DNA from: Diplonema japonicum
Taxonomy: Eukaryota > Euglenozoa > Diplonemea > Diplonemida > Diplonemidae
Assembly: GCA_964019335.1 (NCBI GenBank)
Contig: OZ025687.1
Span: 372,001 to 436,000, forward strand
Direction: 5' to 3'
DNA: 64,000 nt
Shown here: positions 44,423-52,827 of the stretch, piece after piece
Layout: the number at the start of each line of letters is the position of its first letter
How positions within the stretch are numbered: position 1 is the stretch's first letter
Notes under the pieces: model-generated
Told to the model about the DNA's origin: nothing
Seen by the model: only the letters and a program-made list of their open reading frames with translations
The model's database searches: none
Program-made: the position numbers and the translations under genes

Positions 44423-46018
44423 ATGGCGTGCAACCACATGGAGTGCTTTCCTAAAGAAGACGAAAGGTATTTACCGAACCTGTTAAATTCTTGGCAAACA
44501 TGCTTGTTCTGCAAAGCCTGGCTGTGGAGAGGAGGGAGATGGTCCTGTGAAGGGTGCGGCGGTATCGCGCATACTGAGTGCGTCCCAGTAGAAATTAGAA
44601 TAAAAGCCGTAAGGGAAAAGGAGGCACGGGGCTACCCACTGCAACGGGCTGTAGTTCTAAAATGGAACAAACCCGAGAACCTGTCAAACGTGATAAACGC
44701 AGGACCGGAAATAGAAGAATGCACGCAACATCTTCCAAACAGTGCGACGCAAGACAGCATTCCGTTCCAGTACCCGAGCGGAAACCGCATGCAAAAAGCA
44801 GGCCCTCCTGCAGACGTTTCCGCAGGTCTCATAAAATGGCTCCTCCATGATTTCGTAGGCGGTGAGAAACTGTTTAAAAACATCAGTTGGAGCATCACTG
44901 ATATCAGAACTCTGACGGCCATCCACCACCGGAGGTATTTAAGAAGGCTTGTTAACCGCCCGAGGGTGCAAGAAAACCAGTTTTTCAACAATGTTCAAGT
45001 TGCTTTTCGATACGCCGCGGCTGTGTATGGGAACGGGAAGCTGTCAGGAACGGTGTTTGGGGGTGTACAGCTCAACGCAAGCGACTACATGTCCGCGGTG
45101 ATCGATCGGCTTGACTGGGGGAAGCAAAAATGCGGGAAAATCTTGCAATGGTCGTGGCTTCCAAAACCAGGCGAGGACCTTTACGAACCGGGGTATTTTC
45201 TGGGCGTTGATCTACAACGGAAAACAGGCATCTTGTCAGTTAGAGGAACCATTTACACCACCGACCTTCAAATCGATGTAACAGGTGCAAACCGACTGTT
45301 TCTCGATGGGTACGGCCATACTGGGATCATCGAATCCTCTTTGAAACTCTTCTCGTTAGTAGAACACACGGTGTCAGATCTCTTCCTCTCCCCAACGTCG
45401 ATGTACTACGGGTGGCCGTTGATACTGTCTGGGCACAGCCTTGGTGCCGGCGTTATATCCTGCCTCATTCTTCTCTTCAAACATAACGGTTACCTTGATA
45501 AAGGCCTAAAGCTCACCGGGTACGCATTCGGCGTGCCTTCTTGTTTGTCAAAGAACCTTGCCAACGAAATTTCCCCTTACCTAATTAGTATTGTGCACGG
45601 TAAGGACTTCTGCCCGAGAACGAGTATACAAACTCTCCATGATTTGGATTCCGAGATGCGGTACCCTCCAGGTCTTTGGGGCCACGCGCACATCCCAGCT
45701 TCCGTTGCAGCAGCATTGATAACCGTGTTCAGTAGCATGCTTGGGGAAGAAGATCATGTTGTTAGCTGCGGTGAAGAGGAGAGCGAGGTAGATACAGGCA
45801 AGGTTTACCCGCCTGGAACACAGTATTTAATACACACTGTGACATCGGACTCCCAGGAGCAGGCGATGCTCCCGACGTTGCATCCTCACCCTCGAGGATC
45901 TCACGTGCTTTTTGAAATCTCCCCTCAGACGTTGTCCGGGCTATTGCTGTCGCTTTCTATGGTCACGGTGCACCCTTGGAAAGCATATTTGGGGGTTATA
46001 AACTCTCTGAAAATCTAA
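44423..46018 (+). CDS. Class 3 lipase with N-terminal C1-like zinc finger (DAG-lipase-like)
   Basis: A 531-aa protein. Residues 3-55 form a Cys/His-rich module (C27..C30, C42..C45, H50, C53) like a C1 diacylglycerol-binding finger. The C-terminal half is a class 3 lipase alpha/beta hydrolase. It has oxyanion-side VRGT(I) and YGHTGI, a nucleophile elbow GHSLGAG (Ser 339), HGKDFCPR (Asp 395, typical of diacylglycerol lipases) and MVTVHPWKAYL (His 517). It probably hydrolyses diacylglycerol or monoacyl lipids at membranes, giving free fatty acid. Animal DAG lipases have four N-terminal membrane spans, which are absent here. The C1-like finger could replace them for membrane recruitment (inference). 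ATG 44423 follows an A-rich leader, and the frame is open slightly further upstream without an ATG. Confidence 0.82.
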   Translation: MACNHMECFPKEDERYLPNLLNSWQTCLFCKAWLWRGGRWSCEGCGGIAHTECVPVEIRIKAVREKEARGYPLQRAVVLKWNKPENLSNVINAGPEIEECTQHLPNSATQDSIPFQYPSGNRMQKAGPPADVSAGLIKWLLHDFVGGEKLFKNISWSITDIRTLTAIHHRRYLRRLVNRPRVQENQFFNNVQVAFRYAAAVYGNGKLSGTVFGGVQLNASDYMSAVIDRLDWGKQKCGKILQWSWLPKPGEDLYEPGYFLGVDLQRKTGILSVRGTIYTTDLQIDVTGANRLFLDGYGHTGIIESSLKLFSLVEHTVSDLFLSPTSMYYGWPLILSGHSLGAGVISCLILLFKHNGYLDKGLKLTGYAFGVPSCLSKNLANEISPYLISIVHGKDFCPRTSIQTLHDLDSEMRYPPGLWGHAHIPASVAAALITVFSSMLGEEDHVVSCGEEESEVDTGKVYPPGTQYLIHTVTSDSQEQAMLPTLHPHPRGSHVLFEISPQTLSGLLLSLSMVTVHPWKAYLGVINSLKI

Positions 46019-46225
46019 GGGGGGGCGTCATCCTTTATTTCCCCCCCCCCCTTTTTTTTCTTCGCTCTTTCGAGGTTTTCGTCACAGGGTTTCTGAGGGA
46101 TTTCTTTTTTTTTTTTTCGTTTACACTTTTTTTTTTCCGTTTTTTTTTTTTTCTGAATTCAAATTTCAAAAAAAAAGAGAGAGAGAGAGAGAGAGGGGGG
46201 GGGGGGGGGGGGGGTCAAAGAGGGT

Positions 46226-47143
46226 ATGGATTTCACCGCCACGATAACCAGTTGTTCTTCGTGGACTGACGAACCCTTGCCGACGAAAACCTACAAGTTT
46301 TTCAAAACCAGACAAAATTTGATCAATGAAGTTGCCCCCCTCGTACAGTTTAAGCACAACCCAGAGGACACCATCGCGGAAATGAAGGGCCGGCTTGTCC
46401 GACATTTAAAACGACCGGTAATTCCACAGAAGCAAGTCAGCAGCAAGAGGAACTCAACTATTAACCACGCACGGGGTAGTGCTCTAATCTCGGATTTTGA
46501 AGCAAAGCTGCAGAGGAAGAATGAAGTGAACCAGTTCAACTGGTTTTCAAAAGCGGGCAAGGGACAACCCAGTACCTATGCGTTACTGTTGCTGTCTGGG
46601 TTTGACACATTTCAGGCGGCATGTGAGAATGTTGACCGCCATGTTCTGTATGAACTTCTGGAAATGGTGGACGCTATGAAAGGAACAGGCAAGATCGCCC
46701 TGCATACCTTTAAGAAAGAGCTCGACAATGAAAATACGTGGATTTCGCTGATCAACCGTTTGGACACCAACACCGATATGGTGTTTTCAAAAAGAGCGGT
46801 CACCTCTGCGCTCTCGTACTATCTCGAGAGGACAGAATCGCGGTACTACTATTTCACGGATTTTATCTGTTCCAGTATCCTTCTCCACCAACCCATCTTT
46901 CACATTCCTGACATAAATATTTTCCTTCACAGGGCACAGGCCCTTGCGACCCAGCTACGTGCCACTCTCTACACCAGTTTAGATCGGTGCACCCCTCCCG
47001 ACCTCTCCGTCATCGATGAACTCAAGTCGCTGCAAGATTTTATCAACACCACCGCATGCGGTTCGTCGTCCACAGGCGTCGATTGGGGACGCACTGCAAA
47101 GCACATTGAGTGCCATTGCCCTGGAATCGCTTCTTGTGTATAA
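46226..47143 (+). CDS. Hypothetical protein, 305 aa
   Basis: Intron-free frame starting ATG 46226 shortly after a GA/G-rich leader. No family recognised. It is mostly helical with many Leu/Tyr. It has a basic region around residues 75-100 (RHLKRPVIPQKQVSSKRNS) and a Cys/His-containing C-terminus (HIECHCPG). No signal peptide or clear membrane helix. Codon usage resembles neighbouring genes, supporting a real protein. Function unknown. Confidence 0.6.
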   Translation: MDFTATITSCSSWTDEPLPTKTYKFFKTRQNLINEVAPLVQFKHNPEDTIAEMKGRLVRHLKRPVIPQKQVSSKRNSTINHARGSALISDFEAKLQRKNEVNQFNWFSKAGKGQPSTYALLLLSGFDTFQAACENVDRHVLYELLEMVDAMKGTGKIALHTFKKELDNENTWISLINRLDTNTDMVFSKRAVTSALSYYLERTESRYYYFTDFICSSILLHQPIFHIPDINIFLHRAQALATQLRATLYTSLDRCTPPDLSVIDELKSLQDFINTTACGSSSTGVDWGRTAKHIECHCPGIASCV

Positions 47144-47263
47144 AGGGAAGAGTAGTATGAGGGAAGTGTGCCATTTACATGGCTGTTTTTTGTTCCGAGC
47201 AGAAAAAAAAATGCCCCCCCCCCCGTCCCTCTGTGCTATGTCAACTTCAGGGTTTTCACACAA

Positions 47264-47353
47264 ACATCTTAAGACCCGCCGTGTGCGGCCAGGTGTACAC
47301 AACGAATGCAGGGATGCCTGTCGACGATGCGAGGAACTCCCAGACGTTGGGGA
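47264..47353 (+). pseudogene. Truncated copy of the catalase 5' end
   Basis: Matches the catalase gene at about 48933-49046. It is nearly identical over 66 downstream bases (TGTGCGGCCAGGTGTACACA onward). The start ATG is ATC, and a 24-nt segment (equivalent to 48951-48974, most of the signal-peptide core) is missing at a GCCG microhomology. The match ends abruptly after GTTGGGGA. It cannot encode catalase. Confidence 0.85.
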
Positions 47354-47509
47354 ACAGAAAGTAAAAGCAACCGAGTTTGCAACTCAGGCAGAAGTTCTTC
47401 TCAGTCATCGCTGGCGCTTTACAGCGCGAACCACGTCTGTAGCCGTGTAGCTTGCGTTGAGTGGCTACACACCAATTAAGAGCACATGACTTTCATCCTT
47501 TTTAATATC

Positions 47510-47626
47510 ATGAAAGTAGTAGCCGCAGTGCTGTTGTTCGTAAAGAGGATTCATGACAAGAGAAGGGTCCCCACAGTCGTCACAGGTATACGAAGCACTT
47601 TTAGCAATACCCTTCCGGGGGCTTGA
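47510..47626 (+). pseudogene. Short ORF with signal-peptide-like start, possible decayed paralogue
   Basis: A 38-aa frame beginning MKVVAAVLLFV, similar to the first residues (MKAVLAVLLAVV) of the small membrane protein starting at 47795. The rest is unrelated and stops early. It may be a decayed 5' fragment or chance. Confidence 0.25.
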
Positions 47627-47794
47627 ATCTCATGAAATCCTTTTGCCCTTCTTTCTATCTTCGGGTCACTGGTGTCCTCTTCACCGACCTACTACTCACT
47701 AGCTTCTCTTTTATATTGTCAAACACTTCATCGAAGCGAAGGCACTACAGGTGATTCATCGTTTTCACAACACGACCCAATTCTCAGTCAAAAC

Positions 47795-48307
47795 ATGAAG
47801 GCTGTGCTCGCTGTGCTATTGGCTGTGGTGGTGTGCATGTGTCTGGGACAAGAAGGCCCTGAAGGGAGCAGGAAGGAAAGTGGTGTAGAGAAGGGTGCGG
47901 AGGGGAACCACAACGAAGGTGCTGACCGTGGACAGGGCGAGGCTGCCCACAAGGAGGGAGCAGACAGGGGACAGGGAGAGGCTGCCCACAACGAAGGTGC
48001 TGACCGTGGGCTCAGCGAGACGAACCACACGGAAGGCGGAGACCGTGCACACGAAGGCGGCGAGGGGGGTGAGGGTGAGGGTGAGGGCGAGGGCGAGAGC
48101 AGCAAAGCACTGAAGGTAGTCATCGGTGTGTGCATCGGAGTGCTATCAGTCGTGCTATGTGCTGCAGGTGGCTACGCCGCAAAGTGCTACATGGACAAGA
48201 AGTCTGCCGCAAGCGCATCAGTGGCAAATGCCCCAACTGAGCTCACCCCGAAGTCAAAAGAGGTCGAACTTATCGTAGCTGTGGACAGCAGCCTGCAGGA
48301 ACAGTAA
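47795..48307 (+). CDS. Small type I membrane protein with acidic repeats
   Basis: 170 aa. An N-terminal signal peptide (MKAVLAVLLAVVVCMCLG) is followed by an acidic, Gly-rich ectodomain. The ectodomain has three copies of an EGADRG(Q/L)(G/S)E-type repeat, then HEGGEGGEGEGEGEGE. A single membrane helix (KVVIGVCIGVLSVVLCAAGG) follows, then a ~40-residue cytoplasmic tail. One N-glycosylation site (NHT) lies in the ectodomain. No family recognised. The layout suggests a rapidly evolving surface protein. The ORF is open upstream without an ATG, and the signal peptide fixes this start. Confidence 0.75.
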   Translation: MKAVLAVLLAVVVCMCLGQEGPEGSRKESGVEKGAEGNHNEGADRGQGEAAHKEGADRGQGEAAHNEGADRGLSETNHTEGGDRAHEGGEGGEGEGEGEGESSKALKVVIGVCIGVLSVVLCAAGGYAAKCYMDKKSAASASVANAPTELTPKSKEVELIVAVDSSLQEQ

Positions 48308-48917
48308 GCGATGGGGAAGACTTTCCTTTGTCGTGACAAAGACCCACACACTCCTTTTTCATCAACTTTGCTTGCGCTGCAGCAAGCAGATAGTGCATGC
48401 AGTACTTATCTCAGGATTTGTACCGTGTGCACAAAGCAAAATGCTGAGTACAAACCTTTTTTTAATTTCTTATTTCTACTCAAAGAAATAAAAAGATGAA
48501 GAAAAAAAACTAAACTATCGCATTACACAAATGGAAAATATGAATTGAAAAAATAAATAAAGAAAGAAAAAGACAAAAATAACTTGAACTTTTGCATACG
48601 CACGAGGAAGCAGCGAGGTACACACAACACCTGGCTGCCCTCTTGCACTTGATAAACGGGCCCACGGCGGGCCCCACTCCTCTCTTTTCTGTACTTCTTT
48701 TAACTAATGTTCACAGCATGCAACACGGTGCTTCAAGTGATACACATAAACATATAAAACAATGAACGGAACTGAACCGAACATACCAACCCTTACTCCA
48801 CCGCACACCCAGCAGGGGTGCTTGTGGTACAGAACCATTTCTCTCTCTTTACCTCTCTTTCTTTTTATTTGTTCTTTTTTTTTTTTTTTACCATTCCACA
48901 CAACTTCTCCTTCAACT
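48308..48917. other. Intercistronic region upstream of catalase
   Basis: Contains repeat B2, A-rich stretches and mixed sequence, ending in a CT-rich tract with an acceptor-like CAACTAG at 48914-48919. No gene seen. Confidence 0.5.
48395..48430 (+). repeat. Dispersed 36-nt repeat, copy B2
   Basis: Second copy of the 42976-43011 segment, with two mismatches. It lies in the presumed 3' UTR of the small membrane protein gene. Confidence 0.7.
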
Positions 48918-48934
48918 AGGATTTATTATAAGAC
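48918..48934 (+). promoter_or_regulatory. Putative spliced-leader acceptor of the catalase gene
   Basis: A T tract and CTTCTCCTTCAACTAG precede a 15-nt leader to ATG 48935 (AG at 48918-48919). Inferred from position. Confidence 0.45.
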
Positions 48935-50548
48935 ATGTTAAGACCCGCCGTCTTACTACTGCTGTCGACGGCCGTGTGCGGCCAGGTGTACACAACGAAT
49001 GCAGGGATGCCTGTCGACGATGCGAGGAACTCCCAGACGTTGGGGAGCAACGGGCCCATTCTGCTTCAGGACGCCCTGCTGATGGAGAGGCTCCAGGTAC
49101 ACAACAGGGAAAGGACACCAGAGAGGAACGTGCACGCAAGAGGCGCCGCTGCAAAGGGCACCTTCACCCTGACGAAAGATATGTCGCAGTACACAATGGC
49201 AAAGGTGTTCCAGGGGGCAGGAAAGACAACACCCATAGCAGCACGATGGAGCACTGTTATCCATTCGAAGGGCAGCCCCGAGTTCCTGAGGGACCCACGC
49301 GGGTTCGCTTTGAAGCTGTACACCGAAGAGGGCAACTACGACGTTGTGGGGCTGAACTTCCCTGTGTTCTTCATCAGGGACGGGATCCGCTTCCCCGAGA
49401 TGATCCGCGCCCTGAAGCCCAACCCCCTGAGGGGAGTGCAAGAGTGGTGGAGGATCTGGGACTACTTCAGCAACTTCCCCGAGTCCCTCCACATGTTCAC
49501 CTGGCTCATGGACGATGTGGGCATTCCTGCAAACTACAGGCAGCTCCCTGGGTACGGTGTGCACACCTTCAAATGGATCAACAGTGCGGGGAAAGCGATG
49601 TGGGTGCGCTACACGTACAAGTCGTGGCAGGGTGAGGCGAACCTGCAGGATGCGCAGGCTGTGAAGAAGCAGTTCAACTTCGCGACGATGGACCTGTACG
49701 ACCAGATCAAGTCGGGGAACTCGTCCAAGTGCAGCCCCACCAACTACCAGCTCAACTGCGCTGGGTGGACCTTCCAGGTGCAGATGATCGACCCTACCAA
49801 CACCACCTTCATGAACGGGCTGAGCTTCAACCCTTTGGACACGTCGAAGATGTGGCCCACGGACCTGATCCCCCTGCAGGACGTGGGGCACTTCGTGTTC
49901 GACACAAACCCCGCGTCGCAGTTCCTTGAGAACGAGCAAATCGCCTTCTCCCCGTCGAGGATGGTGCCGGGGATCGAGCCTTCCGATGAGAAGATGCTGC
50001 AGACGCGTCTGTACGCCTACGCGGACACGCAGAGGTACCGCATTGGGGTCAACAACCAGATGCTGCCCATCAACCGCCCGCAGTGCCCTTTCTACGACCA
50101 GCATGTTGACGGTGCGATGCACTACACAGAGGCGGGGAACGCGGTCAGGGAGGTCAACTACTTCCCCAGCACGCAGGACAAGTCCGTACACGAGGCGAGC
50201 CCGTACCCCCATGACCCTGAGGTGTACAACAACGTGAAGAAGGTGAGGGAGATGATCCACAAGACAGATGACTTTGAACAGCCGGGGCAGCGATACAGGG
50301 CTATGGATGCTGCCAGACAGGACAGGCTGGCTCACAGGCTCGGGATGGCACTGTCCGGAGTGCGTACCACCGAGGAGGTCCTGAACATCTGGCTCAACTG
50401 GTGGACCAAGGTCGACCCCCAGCTCGGTGCCGCCGTCCGCAGCTACCTCACCCAGCACCAGAACCTCCACACTCTGCCCTCTGAGGACAGGTCTCGCCTT
50501 GGGGAGTTTGCGGATGCTTTCTTCAAAGCGTCTGGTTCGCAGGCTTGA
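48935..50548 (+). CDS. Secreted heme catalase with altered distal Asn
   Basis: 537 aa, predicted to convert H2O2 to water and O2 outside the cell or in the secretory pathway, because it begins with a signal peptide (MLRPAVLLLLSTAVCGQ) rather than a peroxisomal signal. Distal His is H67 in ERNVHARG. RWSTV and RDPRGFALK match. Proximal Tyr is Y362 in RLYAYADTQRYR. The conserved VGNNTP block reads VGLNFP. The distal Asn that positions peroxide is therefore Leu (L140). The short C-terminus lacks the extra domain of large catalases. No intron. The substitution may lower activity or shift it toward peroxidase-type chemistry (inference). A truncated duplicate of its 5' end lies 1.6 kb upstream. Confidence 0.9.
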   Translation: MLRPAVLLLLSTAVCGQVYTTNAGMPVDDARNSQTLGSNGPILLQDALLMERLQVHNRERTPERNVHARGAAAKGTFTLTKDMSQYTMAKVFQGAGKTTPIAARWSTVIHSKGSPEFLRDPRGFALKLYTEEGNYDVVGLNFPVFFIRDGIRFPEMIRALKPNPLRGVQEWWRIWDYFSNFPESLHMFTWLMDDVGIPANYRQLPGYGVHTFKWINSAGKAMWVRYTYKSWQGEANLQDAQAVKKQFNFATMDLYDQIKSGNSSKCSPTNYQLNCAGWTFQVQMIDPTNTTFMNGLSFNPLDTSKMWPTDLIPLQDVGHFVFDTNPASQFLENEQIAFSPSRMVPGIEPSDEKMLQTRLYAYADTQRYRIGVNNQMLPINRPQCPFYDQHVDGAMHYTEAGNAVREVNYFPSTQDKSVHEASPYPHDPEVYNNVKKVREMIHKTDDFEQPGQRYRAMDAARQDRLAHRLGMALSGVRTTEEVLNIWLNWWTKVDPQLGAAVRSYLTQHQNLHTLPSEDRSRLGEFADAFFKASGSQA

Positions 50549-51068
50549 GAACAAAGAAAAAAGAAGAGAAACAAAAAGAGAAAAAAAAAAGAAAAACCGT
50601 CGTGTTCTTGACTCCTTCCCTCTCCTTCTCTGCAGCCCCTTCACTCCATTGAATTCGAACTATCGTTTTTTTTTTTTGTTTTGGTTTCGGTAACTCAAAA
50701 AGGGGGAAAACTTTTCGGCATGTTAATTCCTTCTATTTCCTTTTCACCCCTTCCGCAACATCGTTCGAAAACCGTGTAAGGGGGGGTGTTGTGAACCCTT
50801 TGTTGGTAGTTTTGCCCTCTCCCCTGCTTTCCCTCGAAATTCGGATCGGTGTTCCGATCGATCATTATCTCTGAACAGGAAGTGGGAGGAGGGGGTACCA
50901 AAGTACCAACGAGGCCAGGTGCAATAAAAAAAAAGAGAAACCGCCTCCCCTTTCAGCGTGGAATGTCATTTTACCTCTCTCTTCAACAATTTTTTTTTTT
51001 TTTTAAATATATAATACGACAACGACAACAAAAAAAGGAAGAAGAAGAGGGGTGGGTTAAAAAAAAAA
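50549..51068. other. Intercistronic spacer
   Basis: Mixed sequence and short homopolymers, ending with a T tract, ATATAATACG and an A-rich leader into ATG 51069. No gene seen. Confidence 0.45.
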
Positions 51069-51956
51069 ATGGAAGAAGATGATTTCGTGGTAGTAGGGAA
51101 ACCCTCGGGTGATGGTGTCAAGGATTTTGTGGGGTTCGGTGAAGCAGAGGAGTCAACAGGCGAGCTACAAGAAGAAGCGTATATAAAGGTTTTAAAGAGG
51201 GACAAGAAAGAGGAGGTGATGCTGTTTCTTGACAGAGATGTGTACGAGATGGATGTTCTAAAGGATTTCCGGGACGGCAGGTCCAGCGTGTGGAAGCAGT
51301 TCGGTACCGACGTGCACCGCCAACTGCTGATGATTGACGGCCTCAACATGCGTGAAAGCAGTATCCCCGACATAGTTAAACGGATGATATCTGTAACCGC
51401 AAGGGTACTATGCAAAAGACAGAGCGTACAAACGCGAGCACCGTCGGTGGTTTCATATATAACAAGTTACCTCTCACCCCCTCAGTCAGGCGAAGCAGGT
51501 GCAGACTTGCTTCCCTCCATGACCGTAAATGCTTATGAAAGCCATGAAATAGTAGTAACATCCCCTCTGCCTGATGTGTCGCCTTCAGGGGTGCCAGCCA
51601 TCACTCCCGAGAACTCTGCTATTATGCGGTATGTTGATACGCTCGCGATCTTCTGCCAGCAGGGTGTCCTCGGCCTCGTATTTGAGATATTGAATAAACA
51701 GTACTCGCAGTTTAACTACAATGTTTACGTGGACAATTGCACCACGCAGCAGGGTACGCCTGTTGTTTCGATCACAGAAGGTCTCTCTGATGAGGGGCAC
51801 CCGGAGGTCCTCGTCAGCATTCAAAAGCTTTTCAGGCTCTTCCAAATAGACAACGATCAGATCACGGGGGCCACCGACATCGGGTTTGTGCGGGCCGAGC
51901 TTGAACTCGGTTTGTTTTCACGGCAAAAAGTGCAGCTTAAACTGCAAGGTTCGTGA
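51069..51956 (+). CDS. Hypothetical protein, 295 aa
   Basis: Intron-free frame starting directly after an A-run leader. No family recognised. The N-terminal third is acidic (MEEDDFVVVGKPSGDG). The rest is mixed alpha/beta with conserved-looking stretches such as DVYEMDVLKDFRDGR and NYNVYVDNCTTQQGT. No signal peptide or membrane helix. Soluble, function unknown. Confidence 0.65.
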   Translation: MEEDDFVVVGKPSGDGVKDFVGFGEAEESTGELQEEAYIKVLKRDKKEEVMLFLDRDVYEMDVLKDFRDGRSSVWKQFGTDVHRQLLMIDGLNMRESSIPDIVKRMISVTARVLCKRQSVQTRAPSVVSYITSYLSPPQSGEAGADLLPSMTVNAYESHEIVVTSPLPDVSPSGVPAITPENSAIMRYVDTLAIFCQQGVLGLVFEILNKQYSQFNYNVYVDNCTTQQGTPVVSITEGLSDEGHPEVLVSIQKLFRLFQIDNDQITGATDIGFVRAELELGLFSRQKVQLKLQGS

Positions 51957-52060
51957 ATAGAATATTAAAACACTGTGCTATAAATATATATTCTTTTTTT
52001 TTCTTTCTTCTTACTCTCCTCTCTCTCTTCTTATATACGATACACACTCACATTTACTTC

Positions 52061-52096
<36 letters not shown>

Positions 52097-52180
52097 TCGT
52101 GGGGAAGAAAAAAAAATCCAGGAAAAAAAAAAAAAAAAAAAAAAAAAAAACACCCCCCCCGACCAAGGGATGCATCCTGA

Positions 52181-52827
52181 ATGAACACCGGGGGTGTAGT
52201 ATGGTTGACTCTTGGAGGTGTTTTGTGTTGTTTGAGCATCGTGGGATTTCTGGTGTTTCTGTACAAAATGAAGATTGGGAGAGCGGAGCGAGAGGAACCT
52301 GACGTGACGGCGACGAGCTACATAACTGAGCCTGTCCCGTCTTGGGTGGATATGGACTGCGAGGTTAAAAAGAGTCTGTCGAAGAACCAAGTGGCTCTGG
52401 TAAGGCTTATCTTACATCAATGCAAGGTGAAGAGGCTCCTGCCAGGGGCCCCGCACACAGACTGCGTTATTTGCATGGACGCGGCCACCGTCCCTACAGC
52501 TTCTCTAGGCGACAGGACCTTGACGCCACCCCTGACTCCTTCGCTTGACCCAAATCAAACACCGCATCTACCCTATGGTGATGATGGACATCTTACTGCT
52601 TTTGACGATTCAGAGAACCCTCTTGGCTGCCACCACACTTCGCGGCAATGGACTACGTTGCCTTGTAAACACTCTTTTCACGAGGGGTGTCTTGGGGTGT
52701 GTTTTGGAGGAAAAAAAAAAAAAAAAAAAAACAGACCTGGCTTATCACGGAGTTCGAGCATTGTATTGACCCGACCTGCCCCATTTGCAGACAGGGCATC
52801 ATGGAGTTAATTTGGCCGGTTTCATAG
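52181..52827 (+). CDS. Membrane-anchored RING-H2 protein, 2 exons
   Basis: Predicted E3 ubiquitin ligase of 202 aa (exons 52181-52696 and 52735-52827). One N-terminal membrane helix lies at about residues 6-28 and the rest is cytosolic. The RING-H2 finger begins CVICMDA. An unusually long Pro/Thr/Asp-rich insert separates the second and third ligands. The finger resumes with LPCKHSFHEGC and finishes CPIC, whose last cysteines lie in exon 2. The 38-nt intron GTGTGT...(A)21CAG must be removed to complete the finger. Otherwise a polylysine frameshift results. Single-pass RING-H2 proteins usually act in membrane or endosomal protein turnover. Target unknown. Confidence 0.82.

Noticed and set aside
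48956-50644. A 562-aa frame antisense to catalase
   Set aside because: It is a shadow of the GC-rich catalase codons. The plus frame has all the catalase motifs.
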